64,000 nucleotides of DNA, taken from Mycobacterium pinniadriaticum (GTDB lineage Bacteria > Actinomycetota > Actinomycetes > Mycobacteriales > Mycobacteriaceae). The stretch spans positions 21,682 through 85,681 of the forward strand of contig NZ_JAPJDO010000027.1 of NCBI RefSeq assembly GCF_026242045.1, read 5' to 3'. Shown in pieces: positions 25,183-33,541 of this stretch. Position 1 is the stretch's first letter. Every line of letters begins with the position of its first letter. The notes beneath the pieces are model-generated. The model worked only from the letters and a program-made list of their open reading frames with translations, did not search any database and was not told where the DNA came from. Both the position numbers and the translations under genes were made by a program.

Positions 25183-26580
25183 GTGAACTGGACCGTTGAC
25201 GTACCCATCGAACAGCTGCCGTCGCTGCCGCCGCTGCCTGCTGATCTGCGCGGACGGCTCGATGCCGCGCTGACCAAGCCGGCCGCCCAGCAACCCAGCT
25301 GGGATGCCGATGCGGCCCAGGCGATGCGGACGGTCCTGGAGAGCGTGCCGCCAGTGACCGTCCCCCGGGAGATCGAGAAGCTGTCCACCCAGCTCGCCGC
25401 GGTCGCCCGCGGCGAGGCCTTCCTGCTGCAGGGCGGCGACTGCGCCGAGACCTTCGCCGACAACACCGAGCCGCACATCCGAGCCAATATCCGCACGCTG
25501 CTCCAGATGGCGGTGGTGCTCACCTACGGCGCGAGCCTGCCGGTGGTCAAGGTGGCCCGCATCGCCGGCCAGTACGCCAAGCCGCGTTCGTCGGACACCG
25601 ACGCGCTGGGGCTGAAGTCCTACCGCGGCGACATGGTCAACGGATTCGCGCCGGACGCCGCTGTGCGCGAACATGATCCGTCCCGCCTGGTGCGCGCGTA
25701 CGCCAACGCCAGCGCGGCGATGAACCTGGTGCGCGCGCTGACCTCCTCCGGGCTCGCCTCGCTGCACCTGGTGCACGACTGGAATCGGGAGTTCGTCCGT
25801 ACCTCGCCGGCCGGGGCCCGTTACGAGACGTTGGCCAGCGAGATCGACCGCGGTCTGAAGTTCATGAGCGCCTGCGGGGTCAGCGACCGCAACCTCGACA
25901 CCGCCGAGATCTACGCCAGCCACGAGGCGCTGGTGCTGGACTATGAGCGCGCGATGCTGCGGCTTTCCGAGGATTTCCCGACGGAGGCGCCCGAGCCGCG
26001 GCTCTACGACCTGTCGGCGCACTACGTATGGATCGGGGAGCGCACCCGCCAGCTCGACGGAGCGCACATCGCTTTCGCCGAGGTGATCGCCAACCCGATC
26101 GGGGTGAAGATCGGCCCGAATATGACCCCTGAGCTGGCCGTGGAGTACGTCGAGCGGCTCGACCCGCACAACACGCCGGGACGGCTCACACTGGTCAGCC
26201 GGCTGGGCAACCACAAGGTGCGCGACCTGCTGCCACCGATCATCGAGAAGGTGCAGGCCACCGGCCACCAGGTCATCTGGCAATGCGACCCGATGCACGG
26301 CAACACCCACGAGTCCTCGACGGGTTACAAGACCCGCCACTTCGACCGCATCGTCGACGAGGTGCAGGGCTTCTTCGAGGTGCACCGGGCGTTGGGCACC
26401 CATCCCGGCGGTATCCACGTCGAGATCACCGGCGAGAACGTCACCGAGTGCCTCGGCGGCGCGCAGGACATCTCCGACACCGACCTCGCCGGCCGCTACG
26501 AGACCGCCTGCGACCCGCGCCTGAACACCCAGCAGTCACTGGAGCTGGCGTTTCTGGTCGCTGAGATGCTGCGCGACTAG
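25183..26580 (+). CDS. aroG: DAHP synthase AroG (type II)
   Basis: This is the first step of the shikimate pathway, condensing phosphoenolpyruvate and erythrose 4-phosphate. The 465-residue product is a type II (plant-like) enzyme. Motifs include LLQGGDCAETF with the metal-binding Cys, KPRSSDTDALGLKSYRGDMVNG, KIGPNMTPE and WQCDPMHGNTHES. A TACCAT box at 25171-25176 sits 6 bases ahead of the GTG start, suggesting leaderless transcription. The 3' end overlaps the convergent monooxygenase gene by 45 bases. Homologue of Rv2178c. Confidence 0.97.
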   Translation: MNWTVDVPIEQLPSLPPLPADLRGRLDAALTKPAAQQPSWDADAAQAMRTVLESVPPVTVPREIEKLSTQLAAVARGEAFLLQGGDCAETFADNTEPHIRANIRTLLQMAVVLTYGASLPVVKVARIAGQYAKPRSSDTDALGLKSYRGDMVNGFAPDAAVREHDPSRLVRAYANASAAMNLVRALTSSGLASLHLVHDWNREFVRTSPAGARYETLASEIDRGLKFMSACGVSDRNLDTAEIYASHEALVLDYERAMLRLSEDFPTEAPEPRLYDLSAHYVWIGERTRQLDGAHIAFAEVIANPIGVKIGPNMTPELAVEYVERLDPHNTPGRLTLVSRLGNHKVRDLLPPIIEKVQATGHQVIWQCDPMHGNTHESSTGYKTRHFDRIVDEVQGFFEVHRALGTHPGGIHVEITGENVTECLGGAQDISDTDLAGRYETACDPRLNTQQSLELAFLVAEMLRD

Positions 26581-28215
26581 CCGGCGGTCCAGGTCGGCGA
26601 CCAGCCGGTCCAGCTCGACAGGGCGGCCCCGGTAACCGATGTACTCATCCGGCCTGACCACGAACGCGCTGGGGACGTCGACTCCGTACTGGCGGTGCGC
26701 TGAACGAGTCGGATCGCCAAGTGCCGCATGATGATCGGCGAAACGCTCGGCACTGACCACCCGGGCTTTGACCATCCCGGGATAGCTCTGTTCGAGTTGG
26801 TCGGCCATCCGGCACAGTTCGACAGCCGGCCGGGCATCGTCGTCGAGCCCGGCGAACAACAGCACGACGTGCTCGGTTCCGCGGAAGACGTGGTGCAGAC
26901 GCCCTGGCCGGCCGTCGATGAGGACCTCTGCGTCGCGGGCCCGATCGCCGGGTGCCGGTGCGGCGTGCCATCCCCAACCGTCCTCGGCGTTCAGCGGGCT
27001 GTCCGGGTAGTGCAGCCGCAGCTGGGCCAGCAGGCCGACGAAGCGCCGGCGGATCCATGCGCGGTTCAGTACCCGGCGGAACAGGAGCGGTGCCACCCGT
27101 CCGCGCGCCAGCCGGGCCAGCGGTTTGTGGCCACCGAAGACGGAAAACAGCCGGTCGGTCGTCATCAGCAGCTGCTCTCCGACCGGGTGCCGTTCGGCCT
27201 GATAGCTGTCGAGCAGTGACTGCTCGGCGAGCCCGCGCTCAACCATTGCCAGTTTCCACCCGAGGTTGTAGGCGTCTTGGATGCCGGTGTTCATACCCTG
27301 CGCACCCGCGGGGCTGTGTACGTGGGCGGCATCGCCGGCCAGGAACACCCGGCCATCGCGGTAGCGGGGCGCCACCCGGCTGTGCACCCGGTAGCGCGTC
27401 ACCCAGTGCTCCTTGATGACCGTGGCCGGGAACGGAACCCGCTCGTCGACCATGTCCTGAAATTCGGTGTGGGTCGGCTCGCTGTACTCCGCGCTCGGGC
27501 CCTGCGGTCCTGGCGGGAAATTGCCGAAGATGCGGTAGCGGTTCTCGCCGGGCATCGAGAACGCCGCGAAGATTCCCGCCGGGCTGGGGAATGCGTACAG
27601 GCCGCCGTGCGGCAGCTTCCAGTCCAGTTCGGCGTCGGCCATGATGAATTCGTCACGATAGGTCGATCCCGCGAAGGGGATGCCCGCGGCCTGGCGTACC
27701 GCGCTGTGCGCTCCGTCGCAGCCGATGACCCATCGACAACGCACCGATTCGGTCGAGCCGTCCCCGTGGCGCACAGAGGCGAGCACCGTCTCATCGTCTT
27801 GAGTCAGGTCCATCAGAGCCCGTCCCCGCTCGACCTCGATGCCGAACGTGGCGAGGTGCTCGGTCAATATCCGCTCGGTGTGGTGTTGGGAGAGGGTGCG
27901 CAGCTCGGGGTAGGCCGTGGAGTTCCTCGGCCCGGTCAGCAGCCCGGAGAAACCCCATTCGAAGATGTCGTCGGCGAAGGTGATGGTCAGATTCGACGCG
28001 GGCTCACCCGCTGCGAGCACCGGTGCGATCACGCCGATGTCGTCGAAGATCTCCAAGGTCCTCGGTTGGACGACGAGGGCGCGGGAGGTGGTGGCCGGCT
28101 CGGGCTCCCGGTCGACGATCCGCGGCGTGATCCCGTGTCGGGCCAGTTCGTTGGCCAACAGCAATCCGGTCGGACCAGCGCCCACGATCAGGACGCCGAG
28201 ATCGGGTACCAGCAT
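26536..28215 (-). CDS. FAD-dependent class A monooxygenase (aromatic hydroxylase type)
   Basis: A 559-residue flavoprotein. The Rossmann FAD motif VGAGPTGLLLANELA lies near the N-terminus, the DG motif GCDGAHSAVR near 165, and the GD motif FLAGDAAHVHSPAGAQG near 290. A C-terminal thioredoxin-like domain is typical of phenol/3-HPP/pentachlorophenol hydroxylases. It probably hydroxylates an aromatic or polyketide substrate with NAD(P)H; the substrate is unknown. The ATG at 28215 lies 8 bases after AAAGGGG; ATG 28221 and GTG 28224 are alternatives. Promoter and operators are unusually clear (28231-28281). It looks like a lineage-specific insertion between aroG and pknL. Confidence 0.88.
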   Translation of the reverse strand: MLVPDLGVLIVGAGPTGLLLANELARHGITPRIVDREPEPATTSRALVVQPRTLEIFDDIGVIAPVLAAGEPASNLTITFADDIFEWGFSGLLTGPRNSTAYPELRTLSQHHTERILTEHLATFGIEVERGRALMDLTQDDETVLASVRHGDGSTESVRCRWVIGCDGAHSAVRQAAGIPFAGSTYRDEFIMADAELDWKLPHGGLYAFPSPAGIFAAFSMPGENRYRIFGNFPPGPQGPSAEYSEPTHTEFQDMVDERVPFPATVIKEHWVTRYRVHSRVAPRYRDGRVFLAGDAAHVHSPAGAQGMNTGIQDAYNLGWKLAMVERGLAEQSLLDSYQAERHPVGEQLLMTTDRLFSVFGGHKPLARLARGRVAPLLFRRVLNRAWIRRRFVGLLAQLRLHYPDSPLNAEDGWGWHAAPAPGDRARDAEVLIDGRPGRLHHVFRGTEHVVLLFAGLDDDARPAVELCRMADQLEQSYPGMVKARVVSAERFADHHAALGDPTRSAHRQYGVDVPSAFVVRPDEYIGYRGRPVELDRLVADLDRRLVAQHLSDQKRQLQ

Positions 28216-28230
28216 GTCCATCACCCCTTT

Positions 28231-28281
28231 AATTCACCACTAGGTGAATTCGAGTATCACTACGGATGTAGTGATTGTCAA
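28231..28281 (-). promoter_or_regulatory. Promoter with two palindromic operators for the monooxygenase gene
   Basis: On the minus strand TTGACA (28281-28276), a 17-base spacer and GATACT (28258-28253) form a near-consensus promoter. Palindrome 1, AATTCACC-ACTA-GGTGAATT (28231-28250), covers the expected start site. Palindrome 2, ATCACTAC-GGAT-GTAGTGAT (28256-28275), fills the spacer. Both have 8-base arms with 4-base centres, the size bound by TetR- or MarR-type dimers. The regulator is not encoded next to it in this window. Confidence 0.8.
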
Positions 28282-28292
28282 GGGTGGATGGC

Positions 28293-29531
28293 TCAGACGA
28301 GCGCGGTGAGATTGGTGCCCAGCATCCAGCCGGCCGCGGCGACCCCGCCGGTGAGCAGGAGCACGATCAGCACCCAGAACACCAGCGACCGCCGGGCGTG
28401 TTGTCGTTCCCAGATGAATTCGTTCATCTCGATGCCGGCGAATTGACTTGCCGTGACCGGCATTTCGTCCTCGGCCGGGTCGGGATGGGAGTCCCGCGGG
28501 CCGCGAATGAGCTGCCGGGTGGGGTTCTTGGCCTGGGGTGGCGGCGGTAGCGGCCGGCCGCCCAGCGCAGCCGCGGCGGTAGCTGCGGGCCGATGGTCGT
28601 CGGCGGGCCTGCTGTGCAAGGCGGTGGCCGCGGCGTGCTGTGCGGAGTTCGCCGGTGCGGGCACCCGGAATTTCGGTAGCGCCAACTCCTGGACGATGGC
28701 GTCGAGATCCTCGGCCATCTCCTCGGCATCGGCGAACCGTTGGTCGGCATCGCGGGCGGTCGCGTGCGCGATGAACTCGTCGAATTGATGTGGGACCCCG
28801 CCGATCGCCGAACTGGGCAGTGGCACATCATGATCGATTCGCTGATAGGCCACCGCCAGCGCGTTGTCACCAGTGAACGGTGTTGCGCCGGTGATCAATT
28901 CGTAGGCCAGGATGCCGACGGCGTAGACGTCGCTGCGTGCGTCGGCCGCGCCATTGCTGACCTGCTCGGGGGACAGGTAGGCCGCGGTGCCCAGGATCAC
29001 GCTGGTCGAGGTGATACCGGCCTCGGCCACGGCGCGCACCAGGCCGAAGTCGACGAGCTTGACCTCGCCGTCGTCGGAGATCAGCACGTTTTCCGGTTTG
29101 ACGTCGCGATGCACCAGGCCGGCGTGATGCGCGGTGGCCAGACCCCCCAGCACCGGACGCAGCACCGCCGCCGCGGCATGCGGGGGCATCGGGCCGCGCT
29201 CGCGCAGCAGTTCGCGCAGCGTGCCGCCCTCGATCAGTTCCATGACGAGGAAAGGAGCCTCCCGGCTTGATCCACCGCCGCCCTGGTCGTAGACCGCGAC
29301 CAGCCCCGGGTCCTTCAATCGGGCGACGGCGCGGGCCTCGCGCTGGAACCGGGTCAGGAACTGGCTGTCGTTGGCGTAGCGCGCGTCCATCACCTTCAGC
29401 GCCACCGGCCGGTCCAGACGGACGTCAAGGCCGCGGTACACCGTGGACATTCCGCCGGTGGCGATCCTGGCGTCGACGCGGTACCGCCCTTCCAGCAACT
29501 CGCCTTCGAGTGGGTCCGACGTCACCGCCAC
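28293..29531 (-). CDS. pknL: Serine/threonine protein kinase PknL
   Basis: A 412-residue membrane-anchored Hanks-type kinase. The kinase domain covers about 16-285, with the glycine loop IATGGMSTV, catalytic Lys46 in RPVALKVMD, HRDVKPENVL, DFG in LVDFGLVRAV and the activation segment TSVILGTAAYLSPEQ. A Pro-rich linker and one transmembrane helix (about 385-407) follow, with almost no extracellular part, so no sensor (PASTA) domain. It is divergent from its known partner and substrate gene Rv2175c. The GTG at 29531 is used; a GTG two codons in is possible. Homologue of Rv2176. Confidence 0.95.
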   Translation of the reverse strand: MAVTSDPLEGELLEGRYRVDARIATGGMSTVYRGLDVRLDRPVALKVMDARYANDSQFLTRFQREARAVARLKDPGLVAVYDQGGGGSSREAPFLVMELIEGGTLRELLRERGPMPPHAAAAVLRPVLGGLATAHHAGLVHRDVKPENVLISDDGEVKLVDFGLVRAVAEAGITSTSVILGTAAYLSPEQVSNGAADARSDVYAVGILAYELITGATPFTGDNALAVAYQRIDHDVPLPSSAIGGVPHQFDEFIAHATARDADQRFADAEEMAEDLDAIVQELALPKFRVPAPANSAQHAAATALHSRPADDHRPAATAAAALGGRPLPPPPQAKNPTRQLIRGPRDSHPDPAEDEMPVTASQFAGIEMNEFIWERQHARRSLVFWVLIVLLLTGGVAAAGWMLGTNLTALV

Positions 29532-29586
29532 ATGGTATGCCCTGGCAATCGGAGCAATCCCGACCCGGATTCATCACCCCGAGCGC

Positions 29587-29615
29587 GTGTCAGCGCGGCC
29601 GGTCGGCTCTAGACT
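29587..29615 (+). promoter_or_regulatory. Candidate leaderless promoter of the Rv2175c-like gene
   Basis: GTGTCA (29587-29592), a 17-base spacer and TAGACT (29610-29615). The expected start site falls at or next to the GTG start codon at 29623, giving a leaderless message. Pattern match only. Confidence 0.45.
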
Positions 29616-29622
29616 GAGGCGG

Positions 29623-30027
29623 GTGAGCAGCATCCCTGTCGGCGACGACGTTCTGAATCCCGACGAGCCCCTCTTCAGTCTTCCGGAAGTCGCGGAATTG
29701 TTGCACGTACCGGTGACGAAGGTGCATCAGCAGCTACGGGAAGGGCACCTGGTGGCAGTGCGGCGCGGCGGCGTCCCGATGATCCCCAGGGCCTTGCTCA
29801 CCGAGCACGGTGAGGTGGTCAAGAGTCTGCCCGGGTTGCTGGCCGTTCTGCGGGACGGCGGCTATCACGACACCGAGATCCTGCGCTGGCTGTTCACCGC
29901 CGATCCGTCGTTGACGGTGACCCGCGACGGGGTCCGCGAGTCGATCAGCAACGCCCGCCCGGTCGACGCACTACACGCTCACCAGGCCCGTGAGGTGGTC
30001 CGTCGGGCCCAGGCCATGGCCTACTGA
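29623..30027 (+). CDS. DNA-binding protein, Rv2175c homologue (PknL substrate)
   Basis: A 134-residue protein. The N-terminal winged-helix/excisionase-like domain (about 15-65) contains FSLPEVAELLHVPVTKVHQQLREGHL. A conserved C-terminal segment, NARPVDALHAHQAREVVRRAQAMAY, follows. In M. tuberculosis the counterpart is phosphorylated by PknL, which reduces DNA binding. The known phospho-Thr lies near the N-terminus in an extension that is shorter here, so regulation may differ; this is inferred from remembered alignment. The GTG at 29623 is used. It overlaps the convergent mptA by 7 bases. Confidence 0.9.
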   Translation: MSSIPVGDDVLNPDEPLFSLPEVAELLHVPVTKVHQQLREGHLVAVRRGGVPMIPRALLTEHGEVVKSLPGLLAVLRDGGYHDTEILRWLFTADPSLTVTRDGVRESISNARPVDALHAHQAREVVRRAQAMAY

Positions 30028-31649
30028 GACCGCGGCCGGACCTTGGTCGCGGCGGGCTCGTCCGCGTGGTGCAACGAATACCAGGCGATCAAGGCGCAGG
30101 TGGTGGCCAGTATCACGTGGATCCACGAATACATGCCGTGCGAACCGTCGGGCTTGAAGATCACCATGATCCACGTCGAGAACCCGGCGATGAGCGCGAT
30201 CGCCGCTCGGGATTGGGCCAGCGCCGACAGCACCGCCAGCGGCCAGGTGTAGTACCACGGCAGCGCGGCGGGCACGAACAACACCACCACCAGCATCGCC
30301 CAGGCGATGCCCGTCAGGGCCTCGCGGTCGTCGTGACGGAACCGCCACCACAACAACGGAAGTGACACCGCGATGATGACGATCCCCGCGATGCGGGTGA
30401 CGTCGAGGACGGCATAGAAGTTCACCGGCAGGAACAAGCCGCCGATCGCGTTGGTGAGGTTGGCGATCGCCGTCGGGATCGTCAGCCAGTTGATGATCTT
30501 CACCGAACCGGCCAGCGCCGTCAGCCAGCCCAGGCCCACCCCAGCCACCCAGGACAGCACTGCGAACACCGCGACGAAGATGGTTACCGATGCCGCCGCT
30601 GCGGTCGCGAAAGCCTTTGTGGCGGTCAGACTTTTGCCCTCGCGCAGGTGGCGCATCCAGACCCAGACCATGAACGGCAGCGCCAACACCGCGGTGGCCT
30701 TCACCGCGACGGCGACGGCGATCAACCCCGCGCCCGCGGCATGGTGGCCGCGCAATGTCAGCGCGATGCCGGCCATCATCAGCCCGACCATCAGCATCTC
30801 GTTGTGCACGCCACCCATCAGATGGATGATCACCAGCGGATTGAGGACGCAAATCCACAGCGCCACCGCCCCGTTCGCGCCGATATGGCGGGCCACCCGT
30901 GGTGCCGCCCAGATCAGCATCGCCAACCCCGGCAGCATGCACAACCGCAGCAGCATCGTGCCGGCCACGACGTGGTCACCGACGAGCGTGGTGATGAATC
31001 GAGCCACCAGGATGAAAGCCGGGCCGTAGGGGGCGGTCGTGGTCGTCCAGATCGGGCTGACGTTGTCCAGCAACGGGTTCTGGTTCTCCACCGGCCCGAC
31101 GGCGTAGGGGTCGAAGCCATCGCGCAGCAGCGCCCCCTGGGCCAGATACGAGTAGGTGTCGCGGCTGAACAGCGGCACGCTCAGCAGCAGCGGCGCCAGC
31201 CAGAACCCGGTGGTGGCGATCATGGTGTAGTCGGTGACGGCAGCGCCCCCCGATTGATCCCCGGGTCGCTGCGCTCCTGCCCGCCCCGATTGATCCCCGG
31301 GTCGCTGCGCTCCTGCCCGCCCCGATTGATCCCCGGGTCGCTGCGCTCCTGCCCGCCGGATGGTCCGCCGTCCCACCCACAGCCAGGCCACCAGCATCAC
31401 CACCACGCCGCCCCACAGCAGGACCGAGGACACCACCAGGCCGTGGCCGAACCGCAGCCAGGACAGGTGCATCGTTTCGAGCACCGGGTCGTGCTGACGG
31501 GTGCTGCCGGCGCCCAGCCCGCCGAGGGTGATCAGCACCGCGCCCAAGAAGCCGAGCAGCGCCGGGCGGCCCTCGTCGCCGGTGGTGAACGCCGCCAGCC
31601 GCGCGAGGCCGCCCGTGGTCTTCGGTGTGGTGGGTGTGGTAGCGGACAT
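30021..31649 (-). CDS. mptA: Alpha-(1-6)-mannopyranosyltransferase MptA with internal repeat insertion
   Basis: A GT-C enzyme that elongates the alpha-1,6-mannan core of lipomannan using polyprenyl-phosphomannose. The 542-residue product has about thirteen helices. The catalytic first-loop segment SRDTYSYLAQGALLRDGFDPY is recognisable. Oddity: residues about 98-133, in the loop after the second helix, are three 12-residue repeats (RAGAQRPGDQSG) encoded by the dispersed DNA element at 31251-31357. The reading frame is intact, so the protein is probably made with this basic, flexible insert. The start codon at 31649 is followed by idsA2's end 4 bases away on the same strand. Homologue of Rv2174. 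Confidence 0.93.
   Translation of the reverse strand: MSATTPTTPKTTGGLARLAAFTTGDEGRPALLGFLGAVLITLGGLGAGSTRQHDPVLETMHLSWLRFGHGLVVSSVLLWGGVVVMLVAWLWVGRRTIRRAGAQRPGDQSGRAGAQRPGDQSGRAGAQRPGDQSGGAAVTDYTMIATTGFWLAPLLLSVPLFSRDTYSYLAQGALLRDGFDPYAVGPVENQNPLLDNVSPIWTTTTAPYGPAFILVARFITTLVGDHVVAGTMLLRLCMLPGLAMLIWAAPRVARHIGANGAVALWICVLNPLVIIHLMGGVHNEMLMVGLMMAGIALTLRGHHAAGAGLIAVAVAVKATAVLALPFMVWVWMRHLREGKSLTATKAFATAAAASVTIFVAVFAVLSWVAGVGLGWLTALAGSVKIINWLTIPTAIANLTNAIGGLFLPVNFYAVLDVTRIAGIVIIAVSLPLLWWRFRHDDREALTGIAWAMLVVVLFVPAALPWYYTWPLAVLSALAQSRAAIALIAGFSTWIMVIFKPDGSHGMYSWIHVILATTCALIAWYSLHHADEPAATKVRPRSQ
31251..31357. repeat. 36-bp tandem repeat, three copies, inside mptA
   Basis: Copies start at 31251, 31287 and 31323 and are identical; the last lacks its final base. 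The core differs by one base from that of the 1-110 array. The 36-base period keeps the mptA frame, whereas the first array has a 39-base period. Both periods are multiples of three. Confidence 0.95.
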
Positions 31650-31653
31650 GGGC

Positions 31654-32781
31654 CTAGGCCGACCGGTTGGCGGCCAATCTGGCGAGTTCGGTCAGGCCGG
31701 CCCTGGCCGGCGCATTGATCGGTGCGCGCTCCAGCAGGCCCAGTGCGCGGTTTGTGAGCAACTCGATATGCGCTTCCACCGCGGCCAGCGCACCGACCGA
31801 CTCGATCACGTCGCACAGCTGACGTACTTCGGCATCGGTGAGTTCGGTACCGATTCCGGCGCGCAGCCGGTCCGCGGCGGCCGGATCGGAGTCGGCGGCT
31901 CGTTGCACGGCCTCGGCCAACAGCACGGTGCGCTTGCCGGATCGCAGGTCGTCACCCGACGGCTTGCCCGTCACCGCGGGATCCCCGAACACGCCCAGGA
32001 CATCGTCGCGCAGTTGGAAGGCGACCCCGAGATCGGTGCCCAGTTCGTAGAAGATGCGCTGTACGTCGGGGCGGTCGGCGGCCGCCGCGGCGCCCAGTTG
32101 CAGTGGGCGGGACACGGTGTAGGAGGCGGTCTTGTAGGTGTTGACGTTCATCGCCGACTCGATCGACTCGGCGCCGCTGGACTCGGCGACGATGTCGAGG
32201 TACTGGCCGCCGAGGACCTCGGTGCGGATATCGGACCACACCCGCTGGACGCGTTGCCGGCCATCGCCGGGCAGATCCGCCGTGGTGATGATGTCGTCTG
32301 CCCACACCAGCGACAGGTCACCCAGCAGGATGGCCGCCGAGCGGCCGAACTGCTCGGAGGAACCCCGCCAGCCCCGGCTGCGGTGCAACTCGGTGAAGTG
32401 GACGTGGGCGGTCGGCATGCCGCGCCGGGTGGCCGAGTCGTCGATGACGTCGTCGTGGACCAGGGCGCAGGCGTGCAGTAACTCCAGCGCCGAGATCAGC
32501 AGCAGGATCCCGTCGTCCACCGGTGCGTCGGGTTCGGCGGTCACCGCCCGGTAGCCCCAATACGCGAAGGCGGGCCGCACTCGTTTGCCGCCGCGCAGGA
32601 CGAACTCTTCGAGGGCGGCGACGAGCCCGTCGTAGTCGGTGCCGATGTAGGCGGCGTCGGCGCGCCGGCCGGCCAGGTATCCCCGCAGTTGGTCGGTGAC
32701 GGCGCCGGCCAGCTGGACGGCTGACGGAGCTGCTGCTTCGACGCTCAGCGCGGCGCCCCTTTCTGTGTCGGGTGGGTGCAA
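31654..32781 (-). CDS. idsA2: Polyprenyl (geranylgeranyl-type) diphosphate synthase IdsA2
   Basis: A trans-isoprenyl diphosphate synthase that condenses isopentenyl diphosphate with allylic diphosphates. The first Asp-rich motif is HDDVIDDSATRRG and the second is QLRDDVLGVFGD; GGKRVRP and KTASYTVSRPL are also family blocks. The start is uncertain. The only canonical in-frame start before conserved sequence is a TTG at 32781 (375 residues), which has a poor ribosome site. AAAGGGG lies at an ideal distance before a CTG at 32748. Product chain length cannot be told from sequence. Homologue of Rv2173. Confidence 0.9.
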   Translation of the reverse strand: MHPPDTERGAALSVEAAAPSAVQLAGAVTDQLRGYLAGRRADAAYIGTDYDGLVAALEEFVLRGGKRVRPAFAYWGYRAVTAEPDAPVDDGILLLISALELLHACALVHDDVIDDSATRRGMPTAHVHFTELHRSRGWRGSSEQFGRSAAILLGDLSLVWADDIITTADLPGDGRQRVQRVWSDIRTEVLGGQYLDIVAESSGAESIESAMNVNTYKTASYTVSRPLQLGAAAAADRPDVQRIFYELGTDLGVAFQLRDDVLGVFGDPAVTGKPSGDDLRSGKRTVLLAEAVQRAADSDPAAADRLRAGIGTELTDAEVRQLCDVIESVGALAAVEAHIELLTNRALGLLERAPINAPARAGLTELARLAANRSA

Positions 32782-32831
32782 CCAGAGTAGAGCGTCACGG
32801 GTGCCCGGACCCTACGAAGCCCTACCGAGCC

Positions 32832-33518
32832 TTAGCTGTCGGTCTGATCGGTGCTGGCGAACCGCGGTGAGCGGTCTCGGCTGACCCATGCCAGGGCCCC
32901 GATGACGCCGGAGACCACCAGCGCGCCGAGCCCCAGCCACAGGGCTGCACCGGTGAACGAGCGGGTGCTCGGGTCGGTGTAGCGGGCCTGGGCGCTCATC
33001 GTCGAGACCACCCCGGGCTTGAGTTTCCATTCGACGACATCGGTGTCGAGGCGATCGCCGTTGGTGGAGGTCACTTCGCCGGGAAAGGACACGGTCAGCT
33101 CCACGTCGGCGTCGGGGTCGGTGACGCCGGTCAGGTCGACCCGACCCTCGAGGATCACCAGATTGCCCGCCCGCCGCAGGGAGATGTCCACGCCGGCCGC
33201 CTCACGGTTGAGGTTGGCCAGCTGCGGCACCTCGGAGAAGGACAGATTGGAGAACACCGCCTCGGAGCCGACGTAGTCGTCCGATTCATACTTCGACACC
33301 GAGATCTTCTGGCTGAACGGCACGTTGAGGTCGAACTGCGGTCCCTGGTCGTCCGAATCGCGTTGTTTCGCCGCGGCGATGATCTGGCCGGAGACCTGGT
33401 CGTCGGGCGACACCGTGATCGAGGCGTGCACGCGCACGCAGCCGACCGCCAGGGGTGCCACGAGGAACAGCAGCAGCGCCACGGCGCGCAGGCGCAGGCG
33501 GCGGGATCGGTCGCGCAC
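32832..33518 (-). CDS. lppM: Lipoprotein LppM
   Basis: A 228-residue envelope lipoprotein. A basic start (RDRSRRLRLR), a hydrophobic core and the lipobox LAVGC place the lipidated Cys near 27. A beta-rich domain (about 30-180) follows, with a C-terminal transmembrane helix (about 195-215) and a short tail. This matches LppM (Rv2171, DUF3153), described as exposed on the envelope and linked to macrophage phagocytosis in M. tuberculosis. The GTG at 33518 is used. Confidence 0.9.
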   Translation of the reverse strand: MRDRSRRLRLRAVALLLFLVAPLAVGCVRVHASITVSPDDQVSGQIIAAAKQRDSDDQGPQFDLNVPFSQKISVSKYESDDYVGSEAVFSNLSFSEVPQLANLNREAAGVDISLRRAGNLVILEGRVDLTGVTDPDADVELTVSFPGEVTSTNGDRLDTDVVEWKLKPGVVSTMSAQARYTDPSTRSFTGAALWLGLGALVVSGVIGALAWVSRDRSPRFASTDQTDS

Positions 33519-33541
33519 GTGGGTATCGTGCCAGATGCGGG

